NCBI GenBank assembly: GCA_003249015.1
Contig: QBLS01000007.1
Location: forward strand, 116,176-180,175
Length of the DNA stretch: 64,000 nt
Direction of reading: 5' to 3'
Origin: Pseudanabaena sp.
GTDB taxonomy: Bacteria > Cyanobacteriota > Cyanobacteriia > Pseudanabaenales > Pseudanabaenaceae
Within the stretch, counting starts at the first letter, position 1, and every line of letters begins with the position of its first letter. Of this stretch, positions 35,270 to 43,274 are shown piece after piece. The notes below the pieces were generated by a model. That model saw nothing but the letters and a program-made list of their open reading frames with translations, did no database searches and had not been told where the DNA came from. The translations under genes and the position numbers were made by a program.

Positions 35270-35818
35270 GTGACAAATTTACCGAACCCAGAACAACCAA
35301 TAGATAAGTCTCCGCTTAGCAGTAATAGCCAAGCGGGTTCTGCGGTAGTGAATTTTTTGATTCGCAGTGCAGTTTTAGGCATAAGCGCGATCGCTGGCGT
35401 TGGCATCGGCTTAGCGATCGCTATGTCTCGCCCCGACTTGATTTGGAAGCCATCATTAGACTTCTTAAATTACAAAAAACAACAATTTACCCTCTCATCG
35501 GACGCGTTGTTTGAAGCTAATAAATCAAGTATTCGTCCTGAAAGCTTTCGACTCCTTGATGAAGTTGCGGCGCAACTACCATTGGCTAAGGGCAAACGCA
35601 TCCGCGTTAATGGGCATACCGATCTAGCTGTGGCGGGCGATCCATTGGCTCTGTCATACTTACGGGCGGCATCTGTTAAGGAATATCTTGCCAGACTACG
35701 CGGCGAAGAGAACTATTACTGGATGGTAGTGGGTTATGGTGTTAGTCAGCCCCTAACCGATCAAACTGGCGATCGCGTTGGCAAGAATAACCGCATCGAG
35801 ATTTTTGTAGATGACTAG
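35270..35818 (+). CDS. OmpA-like domain protein
   Basis: 182 residues, GTG start. One membrane helix (about 25-50, FLIRSAVLGISAIAGVGIGLAIAM) is followed by an OmpA C-terminal-like peptidoglycan-binding domain: FTLSSDALFEANKSSIRPES, VNGHTDLAVAGDPLALSYLRAASVKEYL and GKNNRIEIFVDD. NGHTD and the terminal NRxxEI are the family's conserved points. Likely an inner-membrane-anchored protein that contacts peptidoglycan. It lies between ndhS and rnz with 2-bp gaps, so all three must be co-transcribed; there is no obvious functional link among them. Confidence 0.88.
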   Translation: MTNLPNPEQPIDKSPLSSNSQAGSAVVNFLIRSAVLGISAIAGVGIGLAIAMSRPDLIWKPSLDFLNYKKQQFTLSSDALFEANKSSIRPESFRLLDEVAAQLPLAKGKRIRVNGHTDLAVAGDPLALSYLRAASVKEYLARLRGEENYYWMVVGYGVSQPLTDQTGDRVGKNNRIEIFVDD

Positions 35819-35820
35819 AT

Positions 35821-36783
35821 ATGCAAATCACCTTTCTTGGTACTAGCTCTGGTGTACCAACGCGCGGACGCAATGTGTCGAGCGTGGCAGTACGTTTGCC
35901 TCAACGCGCCGAAGTTTGGCTGCTGGATTGTGGTGAAGCCACTCAACACCAACTACTGCGAAGTGATGTCAAAATTAGCCAAATCTCCAAAATTTTCATC
36001 ACGCATATGCATGGTGATCACATTTTTGGCTTGCCAGGGCTGTTGGCTAGCTGTGGTATGGCGGGCAATGTCAGCCATATTGATATCTATGGACCCTCTG
36101 GCTTGGGGGAATATCTTGATGCTTGTTTGCGCTACAGCGAGACACGCCTCTCTTACTCCATCAAAGTCCATCGGGTCAAAGCTGGACTTGTCTGTGAAGA
36201 TGCCGATTTTTATATGATGGCGGCTCCCCTCAAGCACAAAGTAACAGCTCACGGCTATCGCTTAGTAGAACGCGATCGTGCTGGTAAGTTTGATGTCGAT
36301 AAGGCGATCGCCATGAATATTCCCGCAGGTCCAATCTTTGGAGAGTTAAAGCAGGGAAAGACAGTGACTCTACCCGACGGTCGTCAAGTTGATGGCAAAC
36401 AATTTTGTGGTGCTCCCTTAATTGGTCGCAAGATTGCCTATTGTACTGACACGATTTTTTGTGACAGCTCGGTGGAGCTTGCCCAAAATGCCGACGTGCT
36501 GATCCATGAATCAACTTTTGCCCATCAAGACTCAGAGATGGCATTTCAGCGCTTACACTCCACGAGTACAATGGCGGCTCAAGTGGCTTTGTTAGCCAAT
36601 GTCAAGCAACTAATCATGACCCATTTTAGCCCTCGCTATGCCCCAGGGAACCCCATCCTTTTAGAAGACTTAGTTAAAGAAGCCAGAATGATCTTTGCTA
36701 ATACGATTCCTGCCCATGACTTTTTGACCTACGAAATCGCGCCCAGCGCTTTTCGCTCAAACCCAAACCAAGAAAAAACTTAA
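35821..36783 (+). CDS. rnz: Ribonuclease Z
   Basis: tRNA 3'-processing endonuclease that trims precursors so that CCA can be added; consistent with the CCA-less tRNA in this window. 320 residues. The metallo-beta-lactamase signature THMHGDHIFGLPGLL (His62, His64, Asp66, His67) is intact. The N-terminus MQITFLGTSSGVPTRGRNVS is characteristic of RNase Z rather than other lactamase-fold nucleases, and HESTFAHQD and LIMTHFSPRY supply later metal ligands. Third gene of the ndhS operon; its stop codon is in the arm of a terminator hairpin. Confidence 0.95.
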   Translation: MQITFLGTSSGVPTRGRNVSSVAVRLPQRAEVWLLDCGEATQHQLLRSDVKISQISKIFITHMHGDHIFGLPGLLASCGMAGNVSHIDIYGPSGLGEYLDACLRYSETRLSYSIKVHRVKAGLVCEDADFYMMAAPLKHKVTAHGYRLVERDRAGKFDVDKAIAMNIPAGPIFGELKQGKTVTLPDGRQVDGKQFCGAPLIGRKIAYCTDTIFCDSSVELAQNADVLIHESTFAHQDSEMAFQRLHSTSTMAAQVALLANVKQLIMTHFSPRYAPGNPILLEDLVKEARMIFANTIPAHDFLTYEIAPSAFRSNPNQEKT

Positions 36784-36809
36784 AAACGTTGCAAAGCAAC
36801 GTTTTTAAG
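36779..36809 (+). terminator. Rho-independent terminator of the ndhS-ompA-rnz operon
   Basis: Fourteen-base-pair perfect arms (36779-36792 / 36796-36809) with an AAA loop, followed by a T-rich run (GTTTTTTCTTTT). The left arm includes the rnz stop codon. Confidence 0.85.
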
Positions 36810-36853
36810 TTTTTTCTTTTGGTTCGTTTGATTGATGATTGCTGTAGTAAACA

Positions 36854-36908
36854 GCAAAGCCAAAAAGAAGGGACAGCGCAAAGCGCTGTCCCTTCTTTTT
36901 GGCTTTGC
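36854..36908. repeat. Perfect 26-bp hairpin upstream of def
   Basis: Arms 36854-36879 and 36883-36908 pair over 26 bp without mismatch, loop AAA. It is about 60 bp before the def start codon and only 45 bp after the rnz terminator. The A- and T-rich outer arms (GCCAAAAAGAAGG) make it look like a bidirectional terminator copied as a repeat. Confidence 0.75.
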
Positions 36909-36970
36909 ATGAAACTATGTCAAAATGTAAGTAATTCATATATAGGCTTAGATTTACAAGCTGATTAGTA

Positions 36971-37537
36971 ATGTCTGCAATTTCTATCAAAGTTCCCAAA
37001 CAAAAAGTCAAAAATCCTCCCCTAGATGTGCATACTCTAGGCGATCGCGTATTACGTCAACCTGCCAAGCGCATTAGCAAAGTTAACGATGAAATTCGTC
37101 AGATCGTTGTCGATATGCTGCAAACCATGTATAGCAACGATGGCATTGGCTTAGCTGCGCCGCAAGTGGGCATTAACAAGCAACTATTGGTGATTGACAT
37201 TGAACTCAAAGACGAGTCTAAGCCACCCCTAGTAATGATTAATCCCGAAATTAAGTCCTCAGGTGGCGATCTTGTCAATGGAGAAGAAGGTTGTCTGAGT
37301 ATTCCTGAAGTGTTTTTAGATGTTGTCCGTCCTGATCGGGTGGAAGTAACCTACCGTGATGAAGATGGAAGACCAAAGCATTTAATCGCTGATGGTTTGC
37401 TGGCGCGGGTAATTCAGCATGAAATGGATCATTTGAATGGAGTTCTATTTGTCGATCGCGTTAAAAATGCGATCGCCTTAAATAAAGAATTATCTGCCCA
37501 TGGCTTTGCTACTAAAGATGTCCAAGCAATTAAATAA
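36971..37537 (+). CDS. def: Peptide deformylase
   Basis: Removes the formyl group from nascent N-terminal methionine. 188 residues. All three motifs are present: GIGLAAPQVG (motif 1), EEGCLSIPE (motif 2, metal Cys) and QHEMDHLNG (motif 3, two metal His and catalytic Glu). Motif 2 carries the EGCLS form usual for bacterial and plastid type 1B enzymes. Single gene flanked by hairpins; the ATG at 36971 begins MSAISIKVPKQK, a basic leader that is not part of the core. Confidence 0.96.
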   Translation: MSAISIKVPKQKVKNPPLDVHTLGDRVLRQPAKRISKVNDEIRQIVVDMLQTMYSNDGIGLAAPQVGINKQLLVIDIELKDESKPPLVMINPEIKSSGGDLVNGEEGCLSIPEVFLDVVRPDRVEVTYRDEDGRPKHLIADGLLARVIQHEMDHLNGVLFVDRVKNAIALNKELSAHGFATKDVQAIK

Positions 37538-37539
37538 AC

Positions 37540-37572
37540 AGAGAAATGCTGCGCGGAGCGCAGCATTTCTCT
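37540..37572. terminator. 15-bp hairpin after def
   Basis: Perfect arms 37540-37554 and 37558-37572 with a GGA loop, two bases after the def stop codon. It lacks a strong T-run; it may reduce read-through into the cupin gene, which starts 16 bp later. Confidence 0.6.
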
Positions 37573-37587
37573 AGTTGAGAATAATTT

Positions 37588-37947
37588 ATGTTGATTCAAA
37601 AACTACTTGACTGTCCAGAGTTTATCGCTGGTGACTCAACGATCTTGCGGGAGCTACTGCACCCAGACAAGCAGGATATAGACTTACGCTATAGCCTTGC
37701 CCATGCAATTTTACCCGTTGGTGAAACTTCTCAATTACATTCCTTAACCACTTCTGAGGTGTATTACATTCTCAGTGGTAGAGGAGAGATGTATATCGAT
37801 GATGAAGTGCGAGAAATTACTTCTGGTGATGCGGTATATATTCCACCAAATGCTAAGCAAGCGCTGAAAAATATTGGTGATGAGCCAATAGTATTTATCT
37901 GTATTGTTGATCCCGCATGGCGGAAAGAAGACGAAACAGTTTATTAA
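37588..37947 (+). CDS. Cupin domain protein
   Basis: 119-residue single-domain cupin. The beta-barrel motif 1 region is LHSLTTSEVYYILSGRGEMYIDDEVREITSGDAVYIPPNAKQALKN, with GRGEMYID and GDAVYIPP the two conserved turns. The usual metal-binding His pair is partly replaced (LHSLTTSE), so metal binding is uncertain. Enzyme or regulator status is not decidable. It ends in a terminator hairpin shared with the convergent FAD oxidoreductase gene. Confidence 0.85.
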   Translation: MLIQKLLDCPEFIAGDSTILRELLHPDKQDIDLRYSLAHAILPVGETSQLHSLTTSEVYYILSGRGEMYIDDEVREITSGDAVYIPPNAKQALKNIGDEPIVFICIVDPAWRKEDETVY

Positions 37948-37949
37948 AT

Positions 37950-37974
37950 AAGGGCAGCGCTTCGCGCTGCCCTT
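37950..37974. terminator. Terminator between cupin and FAD oxidoreductase genes
   Basis: Eleven-base-pair arms (37950-37960 / 37964-37974) with a TTC loop, followed by a T-rich run (TGTTCTTTTTG) on the plus strand. It begins two bases past the cupin stop codon. Confidence 0.75.
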
Positions 37975-37987
37975 GTTCTTTTTGGGA

Positions 37988-40084
37988 TTACCAAATTTTC
38001 CAGTCATTCCAATCAAGATTGAAAATGGAAGTATTGGGAAAAGCCGTGGGATTTTGATTTTGATTGAGCTTTTGCTGTAACTCAATTAGCTTAGGGCTAA
38101 CCCTTGGTAAGCTCTCTACTAATTGATAAGGAAGTAACCCTTCAGATAGGGCAAAGCTGGCGGTAGTAGCGGCGGCAGCTCCCACTGACCACTCATAGGA
38201 GTGGACGCGATAGCCTGCGGCGACGATGTAACTGAAGGCGATATTTTTGCCAGAAACGATCAGATTATCAATTTTTTGAGGGATCAGCGATCGCAAAGGA
38301 ATCTGTCCAGGATAGGCGGGACTGTGACCATTACGCACTCCTTCGCGTTCGGTATTGCCAGCTTTTTCCACGGGATATTCGCTCAAACATGGATGAAAAT
38401 CTAGGTAGTACTGAGCAATGCCCACCGCATCAGGATAGATTGTAGAACGGGTGCGGCGGATGATTTCGGCAGGTGGCGTATCGTTCCTAATAGCGGAGGC
38501 TGTGCCGATACCTGCGATCGCCCTCCATAGATGACGATACTTCTGCTCAGGTAGATTGTTTTGATAGAACTCAGAACCAAAATCCACCTGTGACACATCC
38601 ACCTCTGACATTGTGAATCCATCGGGATAACCATAGGAAGGGCGACCGATGATTCTTCGGGATTCACGAATATAGGGATATTTGGAAAGTCCATGTTCTG
38701 TTCCCATGGGGGAATCTACACCTGTAAGTAAGCGATGGTTGGGAAATGGCTTTTTCCATCCAGTTGTTTGTTGGGAATCGGTAGTACCTGCGACCAGCCA
38801 GTAATAGAACCCAAGGGCGATTTCTTCGCCACTTTTGAGGGTTTCTTGACGCAATCCGCCCATCCATCCCTGTGGAGCTAGCTGTCCCATTTGCTGCAAT
38901 TGATCACGAGAATAGATCAGGTTATCGCGATCGGTGCCTGGTCGATAGTCATTACCCCATACCCAATTTTGCATGGAGATGTCGCCCGCCTTCATCGGCG
39001 AAACCCCAAAAGCATTTTTCTTTTTGTTAGTATCATTTCCGTCTGGGGCACTCCAGATGCGGCGATAGGTAAAAATAGTGTCAAAGTTGGCAAGATTGGG
39101 CTTGGGGTCAGAGCCGTAATAGGGCAAGTAGCGATCGTAAAAGTCGGGCTTAGTCTGGGGCTGCGGTTCCGCAGTTTGTTCCATCGCAAAGGTATAGGTA
39201 AACCCTTGCGTGCAGTATGGATCGTTTTCGATCACAGGTGAAGAAGGATTGAGATGCGATCGCGGATCGATACCCAAACGATAGGGAACATCAGCAAGGG
39301 CAATTATTTCACCCGTTTCTGTGGAGTCAATGACAAACCAATCACTAGAGCTTTGTCCACTAGTATTTTGCCTCGGCAATGGCTCAAACCGAATTACTTC
39401 TTTAGTTAGTCTTGCCGAATCTTCGTAACGATAGGCATCTTCGATGATTGTGGATAGTAATGAAGAACTTAGGGGAGGGGTATTGGGTGCAGGGCGATGT
39501 TGAATGGCGATCGCTCGGTTAATTAACTTACCATCGGCACTCATTTCCAGTTCCTTAATTACGGTATTGGGGAACCATTTCAGTTTACCTTTACCTTTCT
39601 TTTCTGCATCCTGAAGCATCTCTACCAAAATCCCCTGAGCTGTATTGGGAATGAAGCAGGAAACACTCACCCAACAGTCACCCGCATTTAACTTGCCATA
39701 CTCACGCCCAATTCGCTTCCGAAAGTCGGTATAGCCCTGTGGGAAAAACCACAAATTACGTTGTTTTTTAGCTTCATCAAGAGCCGATGTTCCCTGCGCC
39801 GTTATTTGCCCACCAACCCAATCTGTGATTTCGGTTAGGCAAACCGTGCGTCCTGCCAGTAAGCCCTCATAGGCGGCGGCTGTCCCTGCGACACCACCGC
39901 CCACAATTAGCATTTCACAGGCTTCTTCGCGGTTTGGGCTAGACTTTGGATTTTGAGCGATCGCGCTATCAGTAAGCAACCATAAACCCAACGCGATCAT
40001 AACTAAATAGAATCGCTTACCCGCCAAAGGCAGGGAAGCTACACAAGACATTGCCATTTGATTAATTCTCAACTTCATCTTCAA
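37988..40084 (-). CDS. FAD-dependent oxidoreductase, exported
   Basis: 698 residues. A signal-peptide-like start (about 1-45, MSCVASLPLAGKRFYLVMIALGLWLL) is followed by the FAD dinucleotide-binding motif CEMLIVGGGVAGTAAAYEGLLAGRTVCLTE. WVGGQITAQGTSALDE follows, a pattern of the PF12831-type FAD-dependent oxidoreductases. The end LIVSGKNIAFSYIVAAGYRVHSYEWSVGAAAA is the second FAD-contact region. The substrate is unknown. Its start lies inside the end of the Uma2 gene (23-bp overlap), so the two are translationally linked. ATG alternatives at the N-terminus (MKMKLRINQMAM) leave the exact start open. Confidence 0.85.
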   Translation of the reverse strand: MKMKLRINQMAMSCVASLPLAGKRFYLVMIALGLWLLTDSAIAQNPKSSPNREEACEMLIVGGGVAGTAAAYEGLLAGRTVCLTEITDWVGGQITAQGTSALDEAKKQRNLWFFPQGYTDFRKRIGREYGKLNAGDCWVSVSCFIPNTAQGILVEMLQDAEKKGKGKLKWFPNTVIKELEMSADGKLINRAIAIQHRPAPNTPPLSSSLLSTIIEDAYRYEDSARLTKEVIRFEPLPRQNTSGQSSSDWFVIDSTETGEIIALADVPYRLGIDPRSHLNPSSPVIENDPYCTQGFTYTFAMEQTAEPQPQTKPDFYDRYLPYYGSDPKPNLANFDTIFTYRRIWSAPDGNDTNKKKNAFGVSPMKAGDISMQNWVWGNDYRPGTDRDNLIYSRDQLQQMGQLAPQGWMGGLRQETLKSGEEIALGFYYWLVAGTTDSQQTTGWKKPFPNHRLLTGVDSPMGTEHGLSKYPYIRESRRIIGRPSYGYPDGFTMSEVDVSQVDFGSEFYQNNLPEQKYRHLWRAIAGIGTASAIRNDTPPAEIIRRTRSTIYPDAVGIAQYYLDFHPCLSEYPVEKAGNTEREGVRNGHSPAYPGQIPLRSLIPQKIDNLIVSGKNIAFSYIVAAGYRVHSYEWSVGAAAATTASFALSEGLLPYQLVESLPRVSPKLIELQQKLNQNQNPTAFPNTSIFNLDWNDWKIW

Positions 40085-40712
40085 TTCCTAATTCTCGTAA
40101 ACGTTGTGCTAAGCGATCAGCGCGTTGTTTTTCTAGTTGTAACTGCTCTGAGGCATCCTTGAGACTCGTAAACTTTCTTCCATCGGGGAAATATAGTTCC
40201 AACTGCTGACCACTCATGTCAAAGCGAATGCCCAATCGAGGACTAATCCAGTCATCGATTGCCTCAATTACATCCAACTCATTACCGATGCGTTGCCAAC
40301 CTGTTAAATCAATGCGAGTAGGGTCGTATAGATAATATTCTTCAACACCATAGCGCTCATAAAACTTGAATTTTTTCGCCATCTCGCTGGCTCTATTCCC
40401 AGGGGAAAGAATTTCAAAAACCACTTGGGGAGCAATTCCATCCTCAACCCATTGCATATAAGAGCCTCGTCGCCCCTTCGGTCTGCCAATTACTACCATA
40501 GCATCAGGAGCCGTGCGAGTAGTATTGTCACCTTCGATGGGATACCAGAGCAAGTCACCTGCTACAAACACATTGGCATCATTAGCAAAGAGACATTCTA
40601 AATTCTCTTTGATCATTACGATCCAATCAAACTGTTCTGTATTGTTGCTCATCGGCTGCCCGTCGTCATCTGGATAAATGATTTTTTGCGAAGGTGGCAT
40701 TTGTAAAATCAT
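40062..40712 (-). CDS. Uma2 family (DUF820) putative endonuclease
   Basis: 216 residues. The family core APDAMVVIGRPKG, VVFEILSPGNRASEMAKKFKFYERYGVEEYYLYDP matches the D-(x)n-ExL-K pattern of Uma2. A C-terminal coiled coil (LKDASEQLQLEKQRADRLAQRLRELG) is a common appendage. The gene overlaps the FAD oxidoreductase by 23 bp. Nuclease function is inferred from the fold only. Confidence 0.87.
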   Translation of the reverse strand: MILQMPPSQKIIYPDDDGQPMSNNTEQFDWIVMIKENLECLFANDANVFVAGDLLWYPIEGDNTTRTAPDAMVVIGRPKGRRGSYMQWVEDGIAPQVVFEILSPGNRASEMAKKFKFYERYGVEEYYLYDPTRIDLTGWQRIGNELDVIEAIDDWISPRLGIRFDMSGQQLELYFPDGRKFTSLKDASEQLQLEKQRADRLAQRLRELGIEDEVEN

Positions 40713-40799
40713 GGTGCGCCCTCAAGTAGGTCTTGAAATCAGTATATAACTTTCGCCGCCCACAGTGCTTTGCGCTAAAAGCGAACCCCCAGAATAATT

Positions 40800-40890
40800 T
40801 CAAGAGAGTTAATTCGCAACTCTCTTGAAATTATTCTGGCTGTAAGAGTTAAGTGGCGGCACATCGCGCCGCTACCTAACTCTTACAGCA
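40800..40890. repeat. Palindromes upstream of phoX-type gene
   Basis: Two nested inverted repeats: the AGAATAATTTCAAGAGAGTT arm pairs with its inverse (40792-40841), and CTGTAAGAGTTAAGTGGCGG pairs with the following copy (40841-40889), with a GC-rich centre of the CACATCGCGCC type. They end about 70 bp before the phosphatase start. Confidence 0.6.
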
Positions 40891-40894
40891 CCTT

Positions 40895-40927
40895 GTTTAC
40901 CTCGCCTTAAACTTAGAAAGATAAGAT
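40895..40927 (+). promoter_or_regulatory. Weak candidate Pho box and -10 for phoX
   Basis: Two 8-mers with 3-nt spacing, GTTTACCT (40895-40902) and CTTAAACT (40906-40913), resemble the cyanobacterial Pho box repeat CTTAACCT. A TAAGAT -10-like hexamer follows 8 bp later (40922-40927). The match is weaker than the one upstream of the 5'-nucleotidase gene. Confidence 0.4.
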
Positions 40928-40959
40928 TGTGTTAAGAAATAATTATTCAAAGTTTACAG

Positions 40960-43176
40960 ATGACTATCAAACGCAGAGAATTTTTGACTTTTTTAGGTGG
41001 AATTAGTGGTGCGATGCTGTTTGATGTCATGCCACGCGATCGCACTTCCCGCTTTTCATTGCCCTTTCTCGAATCCGATGAGGCTCTAGCGGCTCCACTT
41101 TCAAGTTTGAGCTTTAAACCAGTCAAAGGAACGATGCCACTGTTTACTGATTCGATCGCTCCAGCAAAACAAATAGAAGCTTATCGTAATTTTGAAGTTG
41201 TTGATGATCTAGTTCTGCCTGAAGGCTTTACCTATCAGGTAATTGCGGCTTGGGGCGATCGGGTTGGTGATTCCCGATTTGGCTATAACAATGACTATCT
41301 GTCACTAGTTGAAACTAGCGCAAATGAAGGCTACTTAACCGTTAATTTTGAATATATCAGCAGCATTCCTTGGGAAGAATCTTACAGCCAAGTAATTGGC
41401 AAGTCTTTACCCTTCAAAGAAGTTGCCGATGAGCTAAGAACCTTAGGTAGCAAAGATATTGATGCTTGGGCTTTGGTCGATGCGAATCCTCTCAAGGATA
41501 AGATTAAGGAGATCGCCAAGGAAGCCCTAATCGATCTTGGCATTGGAGTTATCTCCTTAAAACGGAATCCTAACGGCACATGGGAACGGACTTACTCTCA
41601 AGCCGATCGCCGCATTACGGGTATCTCAGGATTAGAGGATGGACGCTACCTCAAGTCAACGGGACCTGCTGTAGATATTTTCCGCAAGACCGAGGGCTTA
41701 GGATATACAGACAAATTAGGCGATCGCATTATTGGCACATTTAACAACTGTGCTGGTGGCACTAGCCCTTGGGGAACCGTATTTAGTGCTGAAGAGAACT
41801 TTCAAAACTTTGTGCCTGAACCTGTGATGGCGGATGGCACTTCCTTTGACCCCAGCAAGAAGAAGTTTAGCAAAGATGATGGGGAGCTAAATGGAGTTGG
41901 CAATCCCTTTGGAATGGCTGGCAATAAGTACGGCTGGATGGTGGAAGTTGATCCTGCCAATCCTGATGACTATGGAACTAAGCATACATGGCTAGGACGC
42001 TTTCGCCATGAAGCGGTCGGGATTCGTGCCGAAGCGGATAAGCCTTTGGTTTTCTATTCAGGTTGCGATCGCCGAGGTGGGCATCTCTATAAATTTGTCA
42101 GCAAAGGAATTGTGAAAAATGTCGCAGACAAGGGCAATTCCAAATTGTTAGAATCGGGAATGCTTTACGCCGCCAAATTTAACGCCGATGGGACTGGGAA
42201 ATGGATTGCTTTGCGAACTAGTACTATCGTAAATCCTGATCAACCTGAAATCCATGCGGGTAAGATGATTCCTTTGCCACAGCGTCCAGAGGGTGGTGTT
42301 TTTAAGGCAACGACATCTGAAGAAATTAGCGAATTTAAGTCTCGGTTCAAGACTTTGGGAGATCTCTATGTAGGGAGCGATCGCGAAAAGCAAGGCGCTA
42401 TCCTGATTGATGCTCATTTCGCCGCTAATGCTGCGGGGGCGACCTGTACCGCTCGTCCTGAAGATACCAAAGTCGCTCCCGATGGTTCACTTTTTGTTAC
42501 TTATACATCAGGTGCGCCCAGTGGAGAAGATGGTAGCCCTGACCTTCGCATCTTTAAAGGGAACGATGGCAAAGCTTTTGAGTATGGCTGGATTATGCGT
42601 CTCAATGAGCAGGAAAACCAGCCTGATGCCATGACTTTTAAGTGGTCATTAATCGCCACAGGTGGAGAACCTGCTGATGGCGGTTTAGGCTTTGCCAATC
42701 CTGATAACATCGCGATCGACAGTGGTGGCAATCTGTGGATGGTCACGGATATTTCAACTGACAAGTACAATCTCGCTATTCCCAGTCGTGTCGATGCTTC
42801 AGGCAAGCCCGTCAGTCAATCCAACTTGCGAGGGCTTTTTGGCAATAGTTCCATTTGGTACTTGCCCACTTCTGGCGCAGACATTGGCAAAGCATTTCTG
42901 TTTGGTTTTGGCCCAATGGAATGTGAAACCACGGGACCTTGGTTCACTCTCGACCAAAAGACACTATTTCTATCAATCCAACATCCTGGGGAAGTGAGAG
43001 GTATTCGCAAAGATATGGCGTTTGAGTCGCGCCAGTTCGCCATCAAAACTACCGATGGCAAAGAATTCATGCAAACTCGCAAGGTTCCCCTTGGTTCCAA
43101 CTGGCCATCACGCCAGCCCAACGATCCACCCAAATCTGCGGTAGTCGCTATCCGCAAGATTAGCAATTTTGGATAG
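40960..43176 (+). CDS. PhoX family alkaline phosphatase
   Basis: Tat-exported phosphatase of the DUF839/PhoX family, 738 residues. The N-terminus MTIKRREFLTFLGG carries the twin-arginine pair, so it is folded and cofactored in the cytoplasm before export to the periplasm. The beta-propeller core contains DRIIGTFNNCAGGTSPWGTVFSAEENFQNF and WLGRFRHEAVGI...FYSGCDRRGGHLYKF, followed by ANPDNIAIDSGGNLWMVTD, typical of the family. Family members need Ca and Fe and release phosphate from monoesters. It faces the extracellular 5'-nucleotidase gene convergently, which suggests a shared role in phosphate scavenging. Confidence 0.92.
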   Translation: MTIKRREFLTFLGGISGAMLFDVMPRDRTSRFSLPFLESDEALAAPLSSLSFKPVKGTMPLFTDSIAPAKQIEAYRNFEVVDDLVLPEGFTYQVIAAWGDRVGDSRFGYNNDYLSLVETSANEGYLTVNFEYISSIPWEESYSQVIGKSLPFKEVADELRTLGSKDIDAWALVDANPLKDKIKEIAKEALIDLGIGVISLKRNPNGTWERTYSQADRRITGISGLEDGRYLKSTGPAVDIFRKTEGLGYTDKLGDRIIGTFNNCAGGTSPWGTVFSAEENFQNFVPEPVMADGTSFDPSKKKFSKDDGELNGVGNPFGMAGNKYGWMVEVDPANPDDYGTKHTWLGRFRHEAVGIRAEADKPLVFYSGCDRRGGHLYKFVSKGIVKNVADKGNSKLLESGMLYAAKFNADGTGKWIALRTSTIVNPDQPEIHAGKMIPLPQRPEGGVFKATTSEEISEFKSRFKTLGDLYVGSDREKQGAILIDAHFAANAAGATCTARPEDTKVAPDGSLFVTYTSGAPSGEDGSPDLRIFKGNDGKAFEYGWIMRLNEQENQPDAMTFKWSLIATGGEPADGGLGFANPDNIAIDSGGNLWMVTDISTDKYNLAIPSRVDASGKPVSQSNLRGLFGNSSIWYLPTSGADIGKAFLFGFGPMECETTGPWFTLDQKTLFLSIQHPGEVRGIRKDMAFESRQFAIKTTDGKEFMQTRKVPLGSNWPSRQPNDPPKSAVVAIRKISNFG

Positions 43177-43189
43177 TGCAGTCTTGTAG

Positions 43190-43234
43190 CTATAAAAAGC
43201 GGTGCGTGGCAAAGCCACGCACCGCTTTTTATAG
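43190..43234. terminator. Strong 21-bp hairpin between two phosphatase genes
   Basis: Perfect arms 43190-43210 and 43214-43234 with an AAA loop, A- and T-runs at both outer ends. Acts on both convergent transcripts. A second GC-rich hairpin (43234-43264) follows towards the nucleotidase stop codon. Confidence 0.85.
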
Positions 43235-43274
43235 AAGAGTGGCAGCGCATCGCGCCATCACTCTTTATGTGAGT

